DNA of 64,000 nucleotides, taken from assembly GCA_937920515.1 (NCBI GenBank), contig CALEUG010000016.1, positions 46,530-110,529 on the forward strand, read 5' to 3'. The translations under genes and the position numbers were made by a program. This document shows, piece after piece, positions 16,573 to 25,816 of the stretch. The stretch's first letter is position 1. Each line of letters starts with the position of its first letter. This DNA comes from an uncultured bacterium. Its GTDB lineage: Bacteria > Acidobacteriota > Aminicenantia > Aminicenantales > Saccharicenantaceae. Under the pieces are notes generated by a model. The model did not search any database and had not been told where the DNA came from. It was given only the letters and a program-made list of their open reading frames with translations.

Positions 16573-18360
16573 ATGCACCTGACCACCCTTGACTGGATTA
16601 TCGTCATCGTTTCCATCAGCATCTGCTTCCTGCCGCCATTAATACTGAGCCGCCGGGCGGGCAAGAACACGGCCGAATTTTTTACCTCGGGCCGGGCTGC
16701 ACCCTGGTGGTTGATCGGCATTTCCATGGTGGCCACCACCTTCAGCACCGATACCCCCAACCTGGTTACCAACATTGTCCGCAACAACGGCGTGGCCGGC
16801 AACTGGGTCTGGTGGGCCTTTCTCCTGACCGGCATGATGACCGTCTTCTTCTATGCCCGTCTCTGGCGACGCTCCCGGGTTCTGACCGACCTGGAATTCT
16901 ACGAACTCCGCTATTCGGGCAAGCCGGCTTCCTTTGTCCGCGGCTTCCGGGCAATTTATCTCGGCCTTTTCTTTAACTGCGTGATCATGGCCTCGGTCAA
17001 CCTGGCCGCGGCCAAAATTGCCAACGTCATCCTAAGCTGGCCCATGGCCAGAACTCTTATCATTTGCAGCCTGATCAATGTCACCTTCGCCGCCCTGGCC
17101 GGGCTGTGGGGCGTCCTGGTGGTCGACCTGATTCAATTCGGCATCGCCATGACCGGGGCCTTTTCCGCAGCCGTCTTCGCCCTCAAGCAACCTGAAATTG
17201 GCGGATTGTCCGGCCTGTTTTCCAGGCTGGACGCCAGAACCTTAGGTCTGCTGCCAGATTTCGGCAACTGGACGATAGCCCTGTCTATATTCATTATTCC
17301 TGTGGCGGTCCAGTGGTGGTCGGTCTGGTATCCCGGGGCCGAACCCGGTGGTGGCAGCTACATTGCCCAGAGAATGCTGGCGGCCAGGAGCGAAAAGGAT
17401 GCCCTCTCCGGCACCCTGTTTTTTAATTTTGCTCACTATGCCCTGAGACCCTGGCCCTGGATCCTGGTTGCCCTGTGCTCTTTCATCATTTACCCCGAAT
17501 TATCCGACATCCAGAAAGCCTTCCCCGGAGTGGACCCGAGACTGATCGGCAACGACATGGCCTACCCGGCCATGCTCAGGTTCTTACCCCCGGGCTTTCT
17601 GGGAATCATGGTGGCCGGGTTGCTGGCTGCCTATGTTTCCACCCTGGTCACCCACCTGAACTGGGGCAGTTCTTACGTGGTTCATGATTTCTACCGCCGC
17701 TTCATCAAGCCCGGGGCTGATGAAAAGCACTATGTTAGGGCCGGGCGCATCATGACGGTAATCCTGATGGTCCTGGCCAGCCTGCTGACCTTTGTCCTGG
17801 AGTCGGCCAAGGCCAGTTTTGATTTGATGCTGTCCATCGGCGCCGGCACCGGCCTGATTTACCTGCTGCGCTGGTTCTGGTGGCGGATAAACGCCTGGTC
17901 GGAAATAGCGGCAATGGCCAGCTCATTCACCGTGGCCGTCTTTTTCTTCCTGCGCGGGAAAACGGGTCACCCCGTTCCCCAGCACATTTCGCTGCTGGTA
18001 ACCATCGCTTTTACCACCGTGGTCTGGCTGGTGGTCACCCGCCTCACCAGACCGGTTGACCGCGATAAACTTATTTCCTTCTACCGGCTGGTCAGACCGG
18101 CTGGACCCGGCTGGAAAAAAATCAGGCTGGAATCCGGACTGGAAGGTTCTCCCGACAGCCTGACCCTGTCCTTTGCCGGCTGGGTGGCCGGATGCATTTT
18201 TGTCTATTCCGCCCTTTTCGGTACAGGAGCTTACATTTACGGTCGCTGGCCTCTGGCCGTTTTCTGGACGGTTCTGTTCGTGGCCAGCACCTTTTTCCTG
18301 ATAAAGGTGATCGGTAAAATCTGGGCCGGTGCCGGACAGGAAGCTCCGGAGGGAGGATGA
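16573..18360 (+). CDS. Sodium:solute symporter family transporter
   Basis: Member of the SSS (SLC5-like) family, 595 residues with about 13 membrane spans across the protein. The early FFTSGRAAPWWLIGISMVATTFSTDTPNLV corresponds to the LeuT-fold helix 1 substrate/sodium region, and later PGFLGIMVAGLLAAYVSTL with HLNWGSSYVVHDFYRRF is the conserved helix 8 region. Residues around QWWSVWYPGAEPGGGSYIAQRML are typical of the sugar/Na-galactoside branch. Xylulokinase follows after a single base and a GGAGGGAGG ribosome site, so import of a pentose or related sugar is a reasonable inference. Confidence 0.92.
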   Translation: MHLTTLDWIIVIVSISICFLPPLILSRRAGKNTAEFFTSGRAAPWWLIGISMVATTFSTDTPNLVTNIVRNNGVAGNWVWWAFLLTGMMTVFFYARLWRRSRVLTDLEFYELRYSGKPASFVRGFRAIYLGLFFNCVIMASVNLAAAKIANVILSWPMARTLIICSLINVTFAALAGLWGVLVVDLIQFGIAMTGAFSAAVFALKQPEIGGLSGLFSRLDARTLGLLPDFGNWTIALSIFIIPVAVQWWSVWYPGAEPGGGSYIAQRMLAARSEKDALSGTLFFNFAHYALRPWPWILVALCSFIIYPELSDIQKAFPGVDPRLIGNDMAYPAMLRFLPPGFLGIMVAGLLAAYVSTLVTHLNWGSSYVVHDFYRRFIKPGADEKHYVRAGRIMTVILMVLASLLTFVLESAKASFDLMLSIGAGTGLIYLLRWFWWRINAWSEIAAMASSFTVAVFFFLRGKTGHPVPQHISLLVTIAFTTVVWLVVTRLTRPVDRDKLISFYRLVRPAGPGWKKIRLESGLEGSPDSLTLSFAGWVAGCIFVYSALFGTGAYIYGRWPLAVFWTVLFVASTFFLIKVIGKIWAGAGQEAPEGG

Positions 18361-18361
18361 A

Positions 18362-19882
18362 ATGTTTGCGCTGGGACTTGACTCCGGAACCCAGGGTACC
18401 AAGGCCCTGCTGGTCAAAATAGGCTCGGGGCAGGTTGCAGGCCGGGGCTATGCCCGTCACCAGCTTGTAGCCGGGTTAAGACCGGGAGAATCCGAGCAGG
18501 ACCCCGGCGACTGGGTCCGGGCCATGGAAGAGGCCATCGGCCAGGCTCTTCAATCCGCAGCCATAAATCCCCGGGAGGTGGTCTGCCTGGGTATTTCCGG
18601 CCAGCAGCACGGTTTTGTGCCCCTGGATGCTGATAACAACCCGCTGCGGCCGGCCAAGCTCTGGAACGACACTTCCACCGTGGAAGAAACCGAGGAAATA
18701 ATTCAGGCTCTCGGTGGACAAAAAGCTTTTACTGAAAAGCTCGGGATTAGCCTGGCCGTCGGTTACACCGCCTCCAAGATTCTCTGGCTGAAAAAACATG
18801 AACCGGAAAATTATGCCCGGTTGAGGTTAGTCCTCCTTCCCCACAACTATCTTAATCTTTACCTTACCGGCCGGGCTCACATGGAATACGGCGATGCCTC
18901 GGGTACAGGGCTGATGGATATCAGAAGCCGTACCTGGCATCCAGAAGCCATCAGGGCCATAGATCCGGAACTTGAAAACAAACTGCCCCCGATTTCCCAC
19001 CCGGCTGAACCTGTTGGCTTTATAAGAAAAGAGATTGCCGCTAAGTTCGGCTTCGAACGGGTCCTGGTGGCAGCCGGGGGCGGAGACAACATGATGGCAG
19101 CCATAGGTACGGGTAACGTGAGCGAGGGCATCTGCACCATCAGCCTGGGGACATCGGGTACCGCTTTTTCCTTTTCCGGCCGGCCGTTTATCGACCCCGA
19201 GGGAGAAATTGCCGCCTTCTGCGACAGCACCGGAGGCTGGCTGCCCCTGCTCTGCACCATGAATGTCACTAACACCACCGAGCTTCTGAAAGAACTTCTG
19301 CTCATCGATAACCAGGAACTGGAAAGGCTGGCGGCCGAAGCCTGGGCCGGGGCAGCCGGTTTAATTTTTCTGCCCTTCGTCGACGGAGAAAGGGTCCCGG
19401 TGCTGCCCGAAGCTTCAGGCGTCATTTTCGGACTCAACCGGCAAAACTTCCACCGCCGCCATCTGGCCAGGGCGGTGATGGAAGGAACGGTGCTCAACCT
19501 GGGTTACGGGTTTTCCCGGATGAAAGCTCTGGGTCTTAAGCCTTATGAAATCAGGGCTACCGGTGGCGGCGCCAGGAGCCGGACCTGGTTGCAAATAGTG
19601 GCCGATGTGCTGGAAGCTCCGGTGGTAACCCTGAAAGAACCTGAATCGGCCGCCTACGGGGCAGCCCTGCAGGCCATCTGGTGCCTGAAGAGGCAGGAAA
19701 CTCCTGACCTGAAAATTTCTGACCTGGCCCGGGACCTGGTTCTAAAAGATAGCCTTATCTTCAATCCCGAACCGGAGCATTCAGCCCTGTATCAGGAACT
19801 GCAGGCCAGGTTTAACTCTCTCTGGCAGAGGCTGGCTCCGGAGTTTCCGGAACAGCGGCGATTTATCAAAAACAGGTTTTAA
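18362..19882 (+). CDS. xylB: Xylulokinase (FGGY family)
   Basis: Phosphorylates D-xylulose to xylulose 5-phosphate. The 506-residue FGGY kinase has the N-terminal ATP-site motif GLDSGTQGTKALL, the sugar-site GISGQQHGFV, LWNDTST, the thumb region YTASKILWLKKHEPENY, the second ATP motif LGTSGTAFSFSG and the C-terminal GGGARSRTWLQIVADVL. The LWND and GQQHG motifs match xylulokinase better than glycerol or gluconate kinases. ATG 18362 is used because of the GGAGGGAGG site just upstream; a start at 18329 would lie inside the symporter. Its 3' end overlaps the convergent glutamine synthetase gene by 4 bases. No xylose isomerase is in the window. Confidence 0.92.
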   Translation: MFALGLDSGTQGTKALLVKIGSGQVAGRGYARHQLVAGLRPGESEQDPGDWVRAMEEAIGQALQSAAINPREVVCLGISGQQHGFVPLDADNNPLRPAKLWNDTSTVEETEEIIQALGGQKAFTEKLGISLAVGYTASKILWLKKHEPENYARLRLVLLPHNYLNLYLTGRAHMEYGDASGTGLMDIRSRTWHPEAIRAIDPELENKLPPISHPAEPVGFIRKEIAAKFGFERVLVAAGGGDNMMAAIGTGNVSEGICTISLGTSGTAFSFSGRPFIDPEGEIAAFCDSTGGWLPLLCTMNVTNTTELLKELLLIDNQELERLAAEAWAGAAGLIFLPFVDGERVPVLPEASGVIFGLNRQNFHRRHLARAVMEGTVLNLGYGFSRMKALGLKPYEIRATGGGARSRTWLQIVADVLEAPVVTLKEPESAAYGAALQAIWCLKRQETPDLKISDLARDLVLKDSLIFNPEPEHSALYQELQARFNSLWQRLAPEFPEQRRFIKNRF

Positions 19883-21441
19883 TGCTTGTGAAGGTCCTTG
19901 TGCATTATTCTGCGGGTCAGGGTTCGCCTTTCTTCCGAAGACAATAGCATCAGCTGTTCTCTGAGATTATCGTCTCCCTCTTCTTCCAGCATGCGGGCCA
20001 CGTATTCAATGATGCTGGAGGGAAAGACCAGGTCCCGCTCGTAGAGGCCGCGTTTTTCCCTGAGAATCCTGGCCGATTGCTGGCAGCTCCCGGGCAGCTC
20101 CTGGAGGCTATCGAGCAGTTTCCTATCACGGAAAATATTTCCACTGACGTATAATTTTTCAGCCAGGCCGGCTGCTTCTTTTCCCCGGATACCAGCCGTT
20201 TCCGGGCTTAGAGCCCAGTCGGCGGCCATGGTCAATCCGGCCAGGAAGAGGTGAATCAGGGCACTGCCGTCGGCCGTCCTCATCTCCACTGTCTGGCGGC
20301 TTTCAGGCGCTTCGAACGATTCAATTTCCCTGGGGTTGACCAGAGCCGAAAGGTTACTGACCCTGGTCCAGCCCAGGGGTACCCTGATCATGGCGCTGCG
20401 GTTAAGGTCGCTCCAGCAGATCCGGGTCGGGGCTTCCTGGTTGGGAACCAGCCGGAAATAAGATGAAGCCACGGTATTGCCAAAAGCCGTTAAAGAATCC
20501 GCATAGTGGCAGAGCCCGCCGATGAGCAACCGGGCCTCCTGGCTCAGGCTGCCGTCAGGGTTGGTCATGATGTTGCGGCCTTCCCTCTTCAGCTCCAGGT
20601 GGAAATGAAGTCCGTTTCCGGCCACCCCCTCTTCTAATTTCGGGGTAAAAGTGGCCACCATCCCGTGCCGGTAGGCCACGTTCCTGATTATCCAGCGGGC
20701 CAGAACCAGATGCTCGGCACATTCTTCAATCGGCTCTGGCAGGAATTCAATCTCCATCTGCTCGGCCGTCTTGCCGTTGATTTCTTCCACTTCGCTTTCC
20801 ACCTTATCCAGATATCCAACCTCGCTGTGAGCGTACTTGACCGCGCCAGAGAGCTGGCTTATAAGCCGGACCATTTCATCCAGGACAGGTCCCGTCTTCA
20901 CAAAGGGCGAAGAGGAATGATAGCCACGCTGTTTCTGGGCCGGATAGATAGCCGGCTGGTCGCTCAGAAGGAAAAATTCAAGTTCGCCCAGGGCCCGGAG
21001 TTCCAGGCCGGTGTGCTCCCTGAAAACCTGGTGAGCCCGCATCAGAATGTTGTCCACGGTAAACCGCACCGGCAAGCCCTCGCCGTCAAGGTAGCGGCAG
21101 ATGAAATCCAGGCTGCGGTCGTCGAAAGGATTTATAAAGGCCGAACGGTAGACCGGAACCACGTAAAGGTCAGACAGACCAGTATCCACCAGTCCTTTGT
21201 ACAGGGAAGAACCATCAACCCTTTCCCCTTCGGCCAGAATGGTTTCAGCCTGGAGAGAATTCACCACCGGGATTTTAAGCTCCTTGAGCTTGCCGTCCAG
21301 GCCGACGTAGTGAAAAGTGATTTTTTCCAGTTTCCTGTCCTCAATAAGCTTGAGAAAGTCCTGCCTCTTAAAGTCTTTTGGCTCCCTGTCCAGCAGGGCG
21401 GCCACCGGGTTGGCCAGGGCAAAAGATCTTTTTGATACCAT
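19879..21441 (-). CDS. Glutamine synthetase family protein
   Basis: Glutamine synthetase homologue, 520 residues. The N-terminal beta-grasp ends with VDGSSLYKGL, then GELEFFLLSD with catalytic glutamates, AEQMEIEF aligned with the usual GGQCEI-type segment, HGMVATFTPK, GNGLHFHLEL (where most enzymes have GSGMHxHxS), the SSYFRLVPNQEAPTRICWSDLNRSAMIRVP block and VEMRTADGSALIHL. All core catalytic blocks are recognisable, but the changes at the GSGMH and RxPDxxxNPY positions make it a divergent member; it could be a true ammonia-fixing enzyme or a gamma-glutamyl-amide ligase. The tail lacks the NLY adenylylation motif. A good promoter and AGGAAGG site precede ATG 21441. Confidence 0.85.
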   Translation of the reverse strand: MVSKRSFALANPVAALLDREPKDFKRQDFLKLIEDRKLEKITFHYVGLDGKLKELKIPVVNSLQAETILAEGERVDGSSLYKGLVDTGLSDLYVVPVYRSAFINPFDDRSLDFICRYLDGEGLPVRFTVDNILMRAHQVFREHTGLELRALGELEFFLLSDQPAIYPAQKQRGYHSSSPFVKTGPVLDEMVRLISQLSGAVKYAHSEVGYLDKVESEVEEINGKTAEQMEIEFLPEPIEECAEHLVLARWIIRNVAYRHGMVATFTPKLEEGVAGNGLHFHLELKREGRNIMTNPDGSLSQEARLLIGGLCHYADSLTAFGNTVASSYFRLVPNQEAPTRICWSDLNRSAMIRVPLGWTRVSNLSALVNPREIESFEAPESRQTVEMRTADGSALIHLFLAGLTMAADWALSPETAGIRGKEAAGLAEKLYVSGNIFRDRKLLDSLQELPGSCQQSARILREKRGLYERDLVFPSSIIEYVARMLEEEGDDNLREQLMLLSSEERRTLTRRIMHKDLHKH

Positions 21442-21499
21442 CTTAACCTTCCTTATAAATTATTATTATGATGTCTGGCTCTAAACCCACAGAGCAGAT

Positions 21500-21529
21500 A
21501 TTTTATGTTAAATCAATCGCCTCTGACAA
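21500..21529 (-). promoter_or_regulatory. Promoter of glutamine synthetase homologue, TTGTCA-N18-TAAAAT
   Basis: Minus strand -35 TTGTCA (21524-21529) and -10 TAAAAT (21500-21505), each 5 of 6, 18-base spacer; leader about 52 bases. Confidence 0.5.
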
Positions 21530-21583
21530 GTGTCTGCTGGCCGGCCAGATATTTAGTCGTCCGCGAAACCAAATTTAAAACAA

Positions 21584-22933
21584 TCAATAAAGCAGATATG
21601 GCCGGCGCAACCTTTCAAACTCTTTCAGGCCGGGTTCCAGCCCCCTGACTATTTCCTGTGGTGAACTTCCTCCCTCCAGGGCCAGGCGAACTTCCGAATT
21701 GCCCATAATTTTGTCAAAATAGTCAGGATGGAACGAAAACCGGTCAGGGTACATGTCCCTTACCGTGGCCATGATCCAGAGAGCGGTAAGAAACGGCCGG
21801 TAGGCCAGGCGATCGGTTACATGTAGCTGGCAGCCGCCGCACAGCTCACCCCGGTACTTGGAAAAGCTCGGAGTAAACCAGGCTTCGCGGAAAATGACTC
21901 CCGGCAGGCCCAGCCTGTTCAGGCGTTCGGTCAGTTCATATCCGTCTATCCAGGGTGCGCCGAACAGCTCAAACGGCCGGGTGGTTCCTCTGCCTTCTGA
22001 GATATTGGTCCCTTCCAGGTAGACCTGTCCCGGGTAGACCGTGGCCGTCTCGGGTGTCGGCATGTTGGGCGAGGGCATTACCCAGGGCAGACCGGTCTGG
22101 TCAAACCACATTTCTCTTGTCCAGCCTTCCATCGGAATTACCGTCAGCCTGGCTTTCTTCTTAAGAAAGCGGTCGTTAAACAGCCTGGCCAGTTCCCCGA
22201 CTGTCATTCCATGTCGTTGAGGAATCGGATAGAGCCCGACAAATGAACTGAACTCCGGGTATTTAAGAATAGCTCCTTCCATAACCAGGCCGGTGATGGG
22301 ATTTGGGCGATCCAGCACAATAAAGTCCAAGTCCAGCATGGCGCACCTTTCCATGGCATAGGCCATGGTGGCGATGTAGGTATAGACCCGGGTGCCCACG
22401 TCCTGAATGTCGAAAATCATCACCTCAATGTTTTCGACCATGTCCTTTTCCGGAATCTTTCCGACAGATCGGGTGTCAAAACTCCTCATGTATTCATCAA
22501 TATTCATAAGCATTCCGGGTTCAGGCTGGAAGGACTGGCCGTAGAGGCTGAAGACCGGAAGCTGATACTTATTGTCAAAATAAAAGGGCACGTACTCACC
22601 GGCCTGAGCGTTGCCCCTGATGCCATGCTCTGGGCCATAGAGAGCAACCAGTTTGACCTCCGGATGCTCTTTTAGCAACCTGGCAGTTGAACGCAGATTC
22701 CGGTCGACTCCGGAGGGATTGGTAATCAGGCCAACCCTTTTGCCCCGGAGGAGGTCCAGTCTTTTTTCTAACAGTACTTCCACCCCGGGTTTCACCGCCA
22801 GCCTGGATGGTCCGGCCGGTCCTTCTTTCTCCTCTTTGCGGCAGGAGGTACCGGTAGAAACCGGAAGCAGAATGAAAAGGCCCGTTATCAGCAGGCAACT
22901 AATTTTTCGGGTCAAGCCGGGCAATTTCATCAT
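21584..22933 (-). CDS. namZ: NamZ/DUF1343-family exo-beta-N-acetylmuramidase, exported
   Basis: The DUF1343 family includes NamZ of Bacillus, which releases MurNAc from the non-reducing end of peptidoglycan fragments. Hallmarks here are GKRVGLITNPSGVDR, LVALYGPEHGIRGNAQAGE, IEVMIFDIQDVGTRVYTYI, DRPNPITG, RHGMTVGELA, WVMPSPNMPTPETA and YLEGTNISEGRGTTRPFE. The N-terminus is a signal peptide ending GTSCRKE, so Cys31 may be lipid-modified, although the lipobox is imperfect. 449 residues including the leader. AGGAGG immediately precedes the first ATG; the second ATG (22930) has better spacing. With nagB nearby it suggests recycling of wall sugars. Confidence 0.9.
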   Translation of the reverse strand: MMKLPGLTRKISCLLITGLFILLPVSTGTSCRKEEKEGPAGPSRLAVKPGVEVLLEKRLDLLRGKRVGLITNPSGVDRNLRSTARLLKEHPEVKLVALYGPEHGIRGNAQAGEYVPFYFDNKYQLPVFSLYGQSFQPEPGMLMNIDEYMRSFDTRSVGKIPEKDMVENIEVMIFDIQDVGTRVYTYIATMAYAMERCAMLDLDFIVLDRPNPITGLVMEGAILKYPEFSSFVGLYPIPQRHGMTVGELARLFNDRFLKKKARLTVIPMEGWTREMWFDQTGLPWVMPSPNMPTPETATVYPGQVYLEGTNISEGRGTTRPFELFGAPWIDGYELTERLNRLGLPGVIFREAWFTPSFSKYRGELCGGCQLHVTDRLAYRPFLTALWIMATVRDMYPDRFSFHPDYFDKIMGNSEVRLALEGGSSPQEIVRGLEPGLKEFERLRRPYLLY

Positions 22934-23119
22934 AACCTCCTTCTGGCTATATGCATTCTATCAAGAACAAATTATATTCAAGCCGGGAATTATTAGAAAG
23001 AAGAATAAACCGGTCAATATCCGGAATGACGGCACCGAGGAGGTCAGCTGGCGCTTGATATTCCTCCAGCTGGATTATAAAATCGAATCTGGCCTGAAAA
23101 AGAAACAGGGAAAAGCAAC

Positions 23120-25789
23120 ATGAAAAATAAAAATTCATTTATCACCAGGTTTCTGATATTGGTGTTGATTTCCGCCAGCTGGCTTCTCTCTTCAGCCTGC
23201 AGCCGCAAAGATCATTTTCTTCAGGATGCCTCCTATCGGCAGCTGGTTCACAGACAGTACTTAATAAGGGCCGAGCTGGCCAGCGGTCGACGGCAGGAGC
23301 TATTTTCTCTGATGAAGAACCTTGGTCCCAGAGAAAGGGAAGCCATGGAGTTCCTGTATGCCTTCATGCCTTTAAGCGACCTGGCCAACCTGGATGGCCA
23401 TTATTTCCTGGAGCAGGTCAGGACCGCTTTTGAGGCGCAAAAGTACTTCAGCTGGGGCCGGGATATTCCCGAGGTTATCTTCCGGCATTTCGTCCTCCCC
23501 TACCGGGTTAACAACGAAAACCCTGACCGGGCCCGGCAGGTGTTCTTTGAAGAACTGAAAGAAAGAATTAAAGACCTGGATATGTACCGGGCAGCCCTGG
23601 AAGTAAATCACTGGTGTCACGAAAAAGTAACCTACCGGCCGACCGATGAACGCACTTCCTCTCCGCTGGCCACTGTCAGGACCGCCTTTGGGAGGTGCGG
23701 AGAAGAATCGACCTTTACCGTGGCCGCCCTGCGAGCGGTCAGCATTCCGGCCCGCCAGGTCTACACCCCGCGCTGGGCCCATACCGATGACAACCACGCC
23801 TGGGTCGAAGTCTGGGTTAACGGCCGCTGGTACTACCTGGGGGCCTGTGAGCCGGAGCCCGAGCTGAACATGGGCTGGTTCTCAGGACCGGCCAAAAGGG
23901 CTATGATGGTGCACACCACAGTCTTCGGCCAGTACCAGGGGCCGGAAGAAATCCTGACCCGGACCGACCTGTACACCCGCATCAACCAGTTGCCCATGTA
24001 CGCCCCAACCTCCCGGCTGGCTGTCGAGGTCAGAGACAAGAAGGGAGCACCGGTGCCGGGAGCCACCGTGGAGTTCTGCCTTTATAATTATGCCGAGTTC
24101 TATCCCGTAGCCACCAGGTCGACTGACGATAAAGGACAGGCCTCAATTCTTACCGGCCTGGGCGACCTGGTGGTCATCGCTTACAAGGAAAACCTAACAG
24201 CCTGGCAGAAAGTAAGTGCCGGCAGCCCTGAAAAATTGGTTTTGACTCTGGCCGAACCCGACCTGTTCGAAAGAGAAATAGACCTGGACATAATTCCGCC
24301 GGTGGCCAGGTCGGTGGAACCTGCCGACCCGGCCCGGGCCGAAGAGAACAACCGGCGCCTTCGGCTGGAAGACATCATCAGGGCAACATATGAATCGTCA
24401 TTCATAAATAAGGATATTGCCGCCATCTTTGCCAGGGAAAAGGGTTTGCCCGTGGACCTGACCTGGAAATACTTAGAAGCCAGCCGCGGCAACTGGCCGG
24501 AGATACTCGACTATCTTTACCTTCTGAAGCCCGAAGAATTCAAACGGGGCCTTGGTCTGCTGGGCGCAATCACCGTTAAGGACCTGCGCGATACGCCGGC
24601 CTCCGTTCTGCTCCACCACCTGCGGGAAGCGCCGGCCAGGCCACAAGAGCTGGATGAAGAAACATACATAAGCTATGTTGTCTCCCCGCGCCTCGGCCGG
24701 GAATTGCTGACCGCCTGGAGAAAGGAACTCAAAGAAAAATTCAAAGAAACGGAGGCGGCCACCTTCAGAGAAAACCCGGATAGAATAGCCGACTGGATCC
24801 GGGCCAACCTAAAGCCTGATGACAGCAATTATTACAGCGTGCCACTGTTCCCCCACCGGGCCTTGCAGCTCGGTCGGGCCGATGTTTACTCCATGAAAAT
24901 CCTGTTTGTAGCCGTGGCCCGAGCCCTGGACATTCCGGCCAGGATAGACCGGGCCACCGGCCGCCCCTGCTACCTCAATAAGGGCCAGTGGCGCGAAGTG
25001 TTTTTCGGAGAGGAAGGACCTCAATCGCCGGAGCAGGCCAAATCCAGCCTCATTCTGGAATACGAGCCTGTGGCCGGATTTTCCAGGCCGGCCTATTACT
25101 CTCATTTCACCCTGGCCCGCTTCAGCCAGGGTAAATATCGTACCCTGGATTATGAAAACGATCCGGTCTTTAATTCCTTTCCTGCTCACCTCCAGGTTGA
25201 CCCCGGGCCTTACCTTCTCATCAGCGGCAACCGTCAACCGGACGGCAGTATTCTCTGCCGCCTTAAGTTCTTCGAGGTTTTACCCGAAAAAGAAAATGCG
25301 GTCAGATTCACCCTGAGAACCAGACTGAGGGAACCGGATATACTTGGCCAGCTTAATCCTGAGGCCCAGGTTTACGACCTGAAAAGGCAAACCGGACTTA
25401 ACCTGTCAACAATTACCGGAGGCCGGAATTATATTCTGCTCCTGGTTGAGCCGGAGAGAGAGCCAACCAAGCATCTCCTGGAAGAGATCCAGTCCCTGGC
25501 CGACCAATTCGCAGCCTGGCCAGGATTGCTGGCAGTGGTTGTGGCCAGGGATACCCTGCCAGCCGGCTTTGAACCAGCCACTTACGGGGGACTGGCCGGC
25601 CCGGCCAGATGGCTGTATGATTCCGATGACCAGCTCAAGAAGGCAATTTACAGGGCGATGGGAAAGGAAGCTTCCAGCCTGCCGCTGGTCCTGGCCTGTC
25701 GGCCCGGTGGCCAGATTATTTTTTATTCCGAGGGTTACCGGATAGGCAACGGTGAACAACTGGTCAGAACCCTGGGCTGGCTAAAATAA
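23120..25789 (+). CDS. Transglutaminase-like lipoprotein with degenerate second domain
   Basis: 889-residue exported protein. Signal peptide followed by LSSACSRKD, so Cys27 is a candidate lipid anchor. Residues 160-250 form a transglutaminase core: GRCGEES with Cys193, DNHAWVEVWVNGRWYYLG with His226, but the third catalytic position, usually Asp, reads ACEPEP (Glu244). Residues 310-370 look like a beta-sandwich carboxypeptidase-regulatory repeat (VEVRDKKGAPVPGATVEF). Around residues 585-640 a second transglutaminase-like helix appears (LFVAVARALDIPARID) in which the Cys position is not conserved. The C-terminal part resembles a thioredoxin-like tail (ILLLVEPEREPTKHLLEEI). Such proteins may cleave or cross-link proteins; its substrate is unknown. 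Confidence 0.82.
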   Translation: MKNKNSFITRFLILVLISASWLLSSACSRKDHFLQDASYRQLVHRQYLIRAELASGRRQELFSLMKNLGPREREAMEFLYAFMPLSDLANLDGHYFLEQVRTAFEAQKYFSWGRDIPEVIFRHFVLPYRVNNENPDRARQVFFEELKERIKDLDMYRAALEVNHWCHEKVTYRPTDERTSSPLATVRTAFGRCGEESTFTVAALRAVSIPARQVYTPRWAHTDDNHAWVEVWVNGRWYYLGACEPEPELNMGWFSGPAKRAMMVHTTVFGQYQGPEEILTRTDLYTRINQLPMYAPTSRLAVEVRDKKGAPVPGATVEFCLYNYAEFYPVATRSTDDKGQASILTGLGDLVVIAYKENLTAWQKVSAGSPEKLVLTLAEPDLFEREIDLDIIPPVARSVEPADPARAEENNRRLRLEDIIRATYESSFINKDIAAIFAREKGLPVDLTWKYLEASRGNWPEILDYLYLLKPEEFKRGLGLLGAITVKDLRDTPASVLLHHLREAPARPQELDEETYISYVVSPRLGRELLTAWRKELKEKFKETEAATFRENPDRIADWIRANLKPDDSNYYSVPLFPHRALQLGRADVYSMKILFVAVARALDIPARIDRATGRPCYLNKGQWREVFFGEEGPQSPEQAKSSLILEYEPVAGFSRPAYYSHFTLARFSQGKYRTLDYENDPVFNSFPAHLQVDPGPYLLISGNRQPDGSILCRLKFFEVLPEKENAVRFTLRTRLREPDILGQLNPEAQVYDLKRQTGLNLSTITGGRNYILLLVEPEREPTKHLLEEIQSLADQFAAWPGLLAVVVARDTLPAGFEPATYGGLAGPARWLYDSDDQLKKAIYRAMGKEASSLPLVLACRPGGQIIFYSEGYRIGNGEQLVRTLGWLK

Positions 25790-25816
25790 TGTTAGAATTA
25801 AAATACTGATCTGCAA

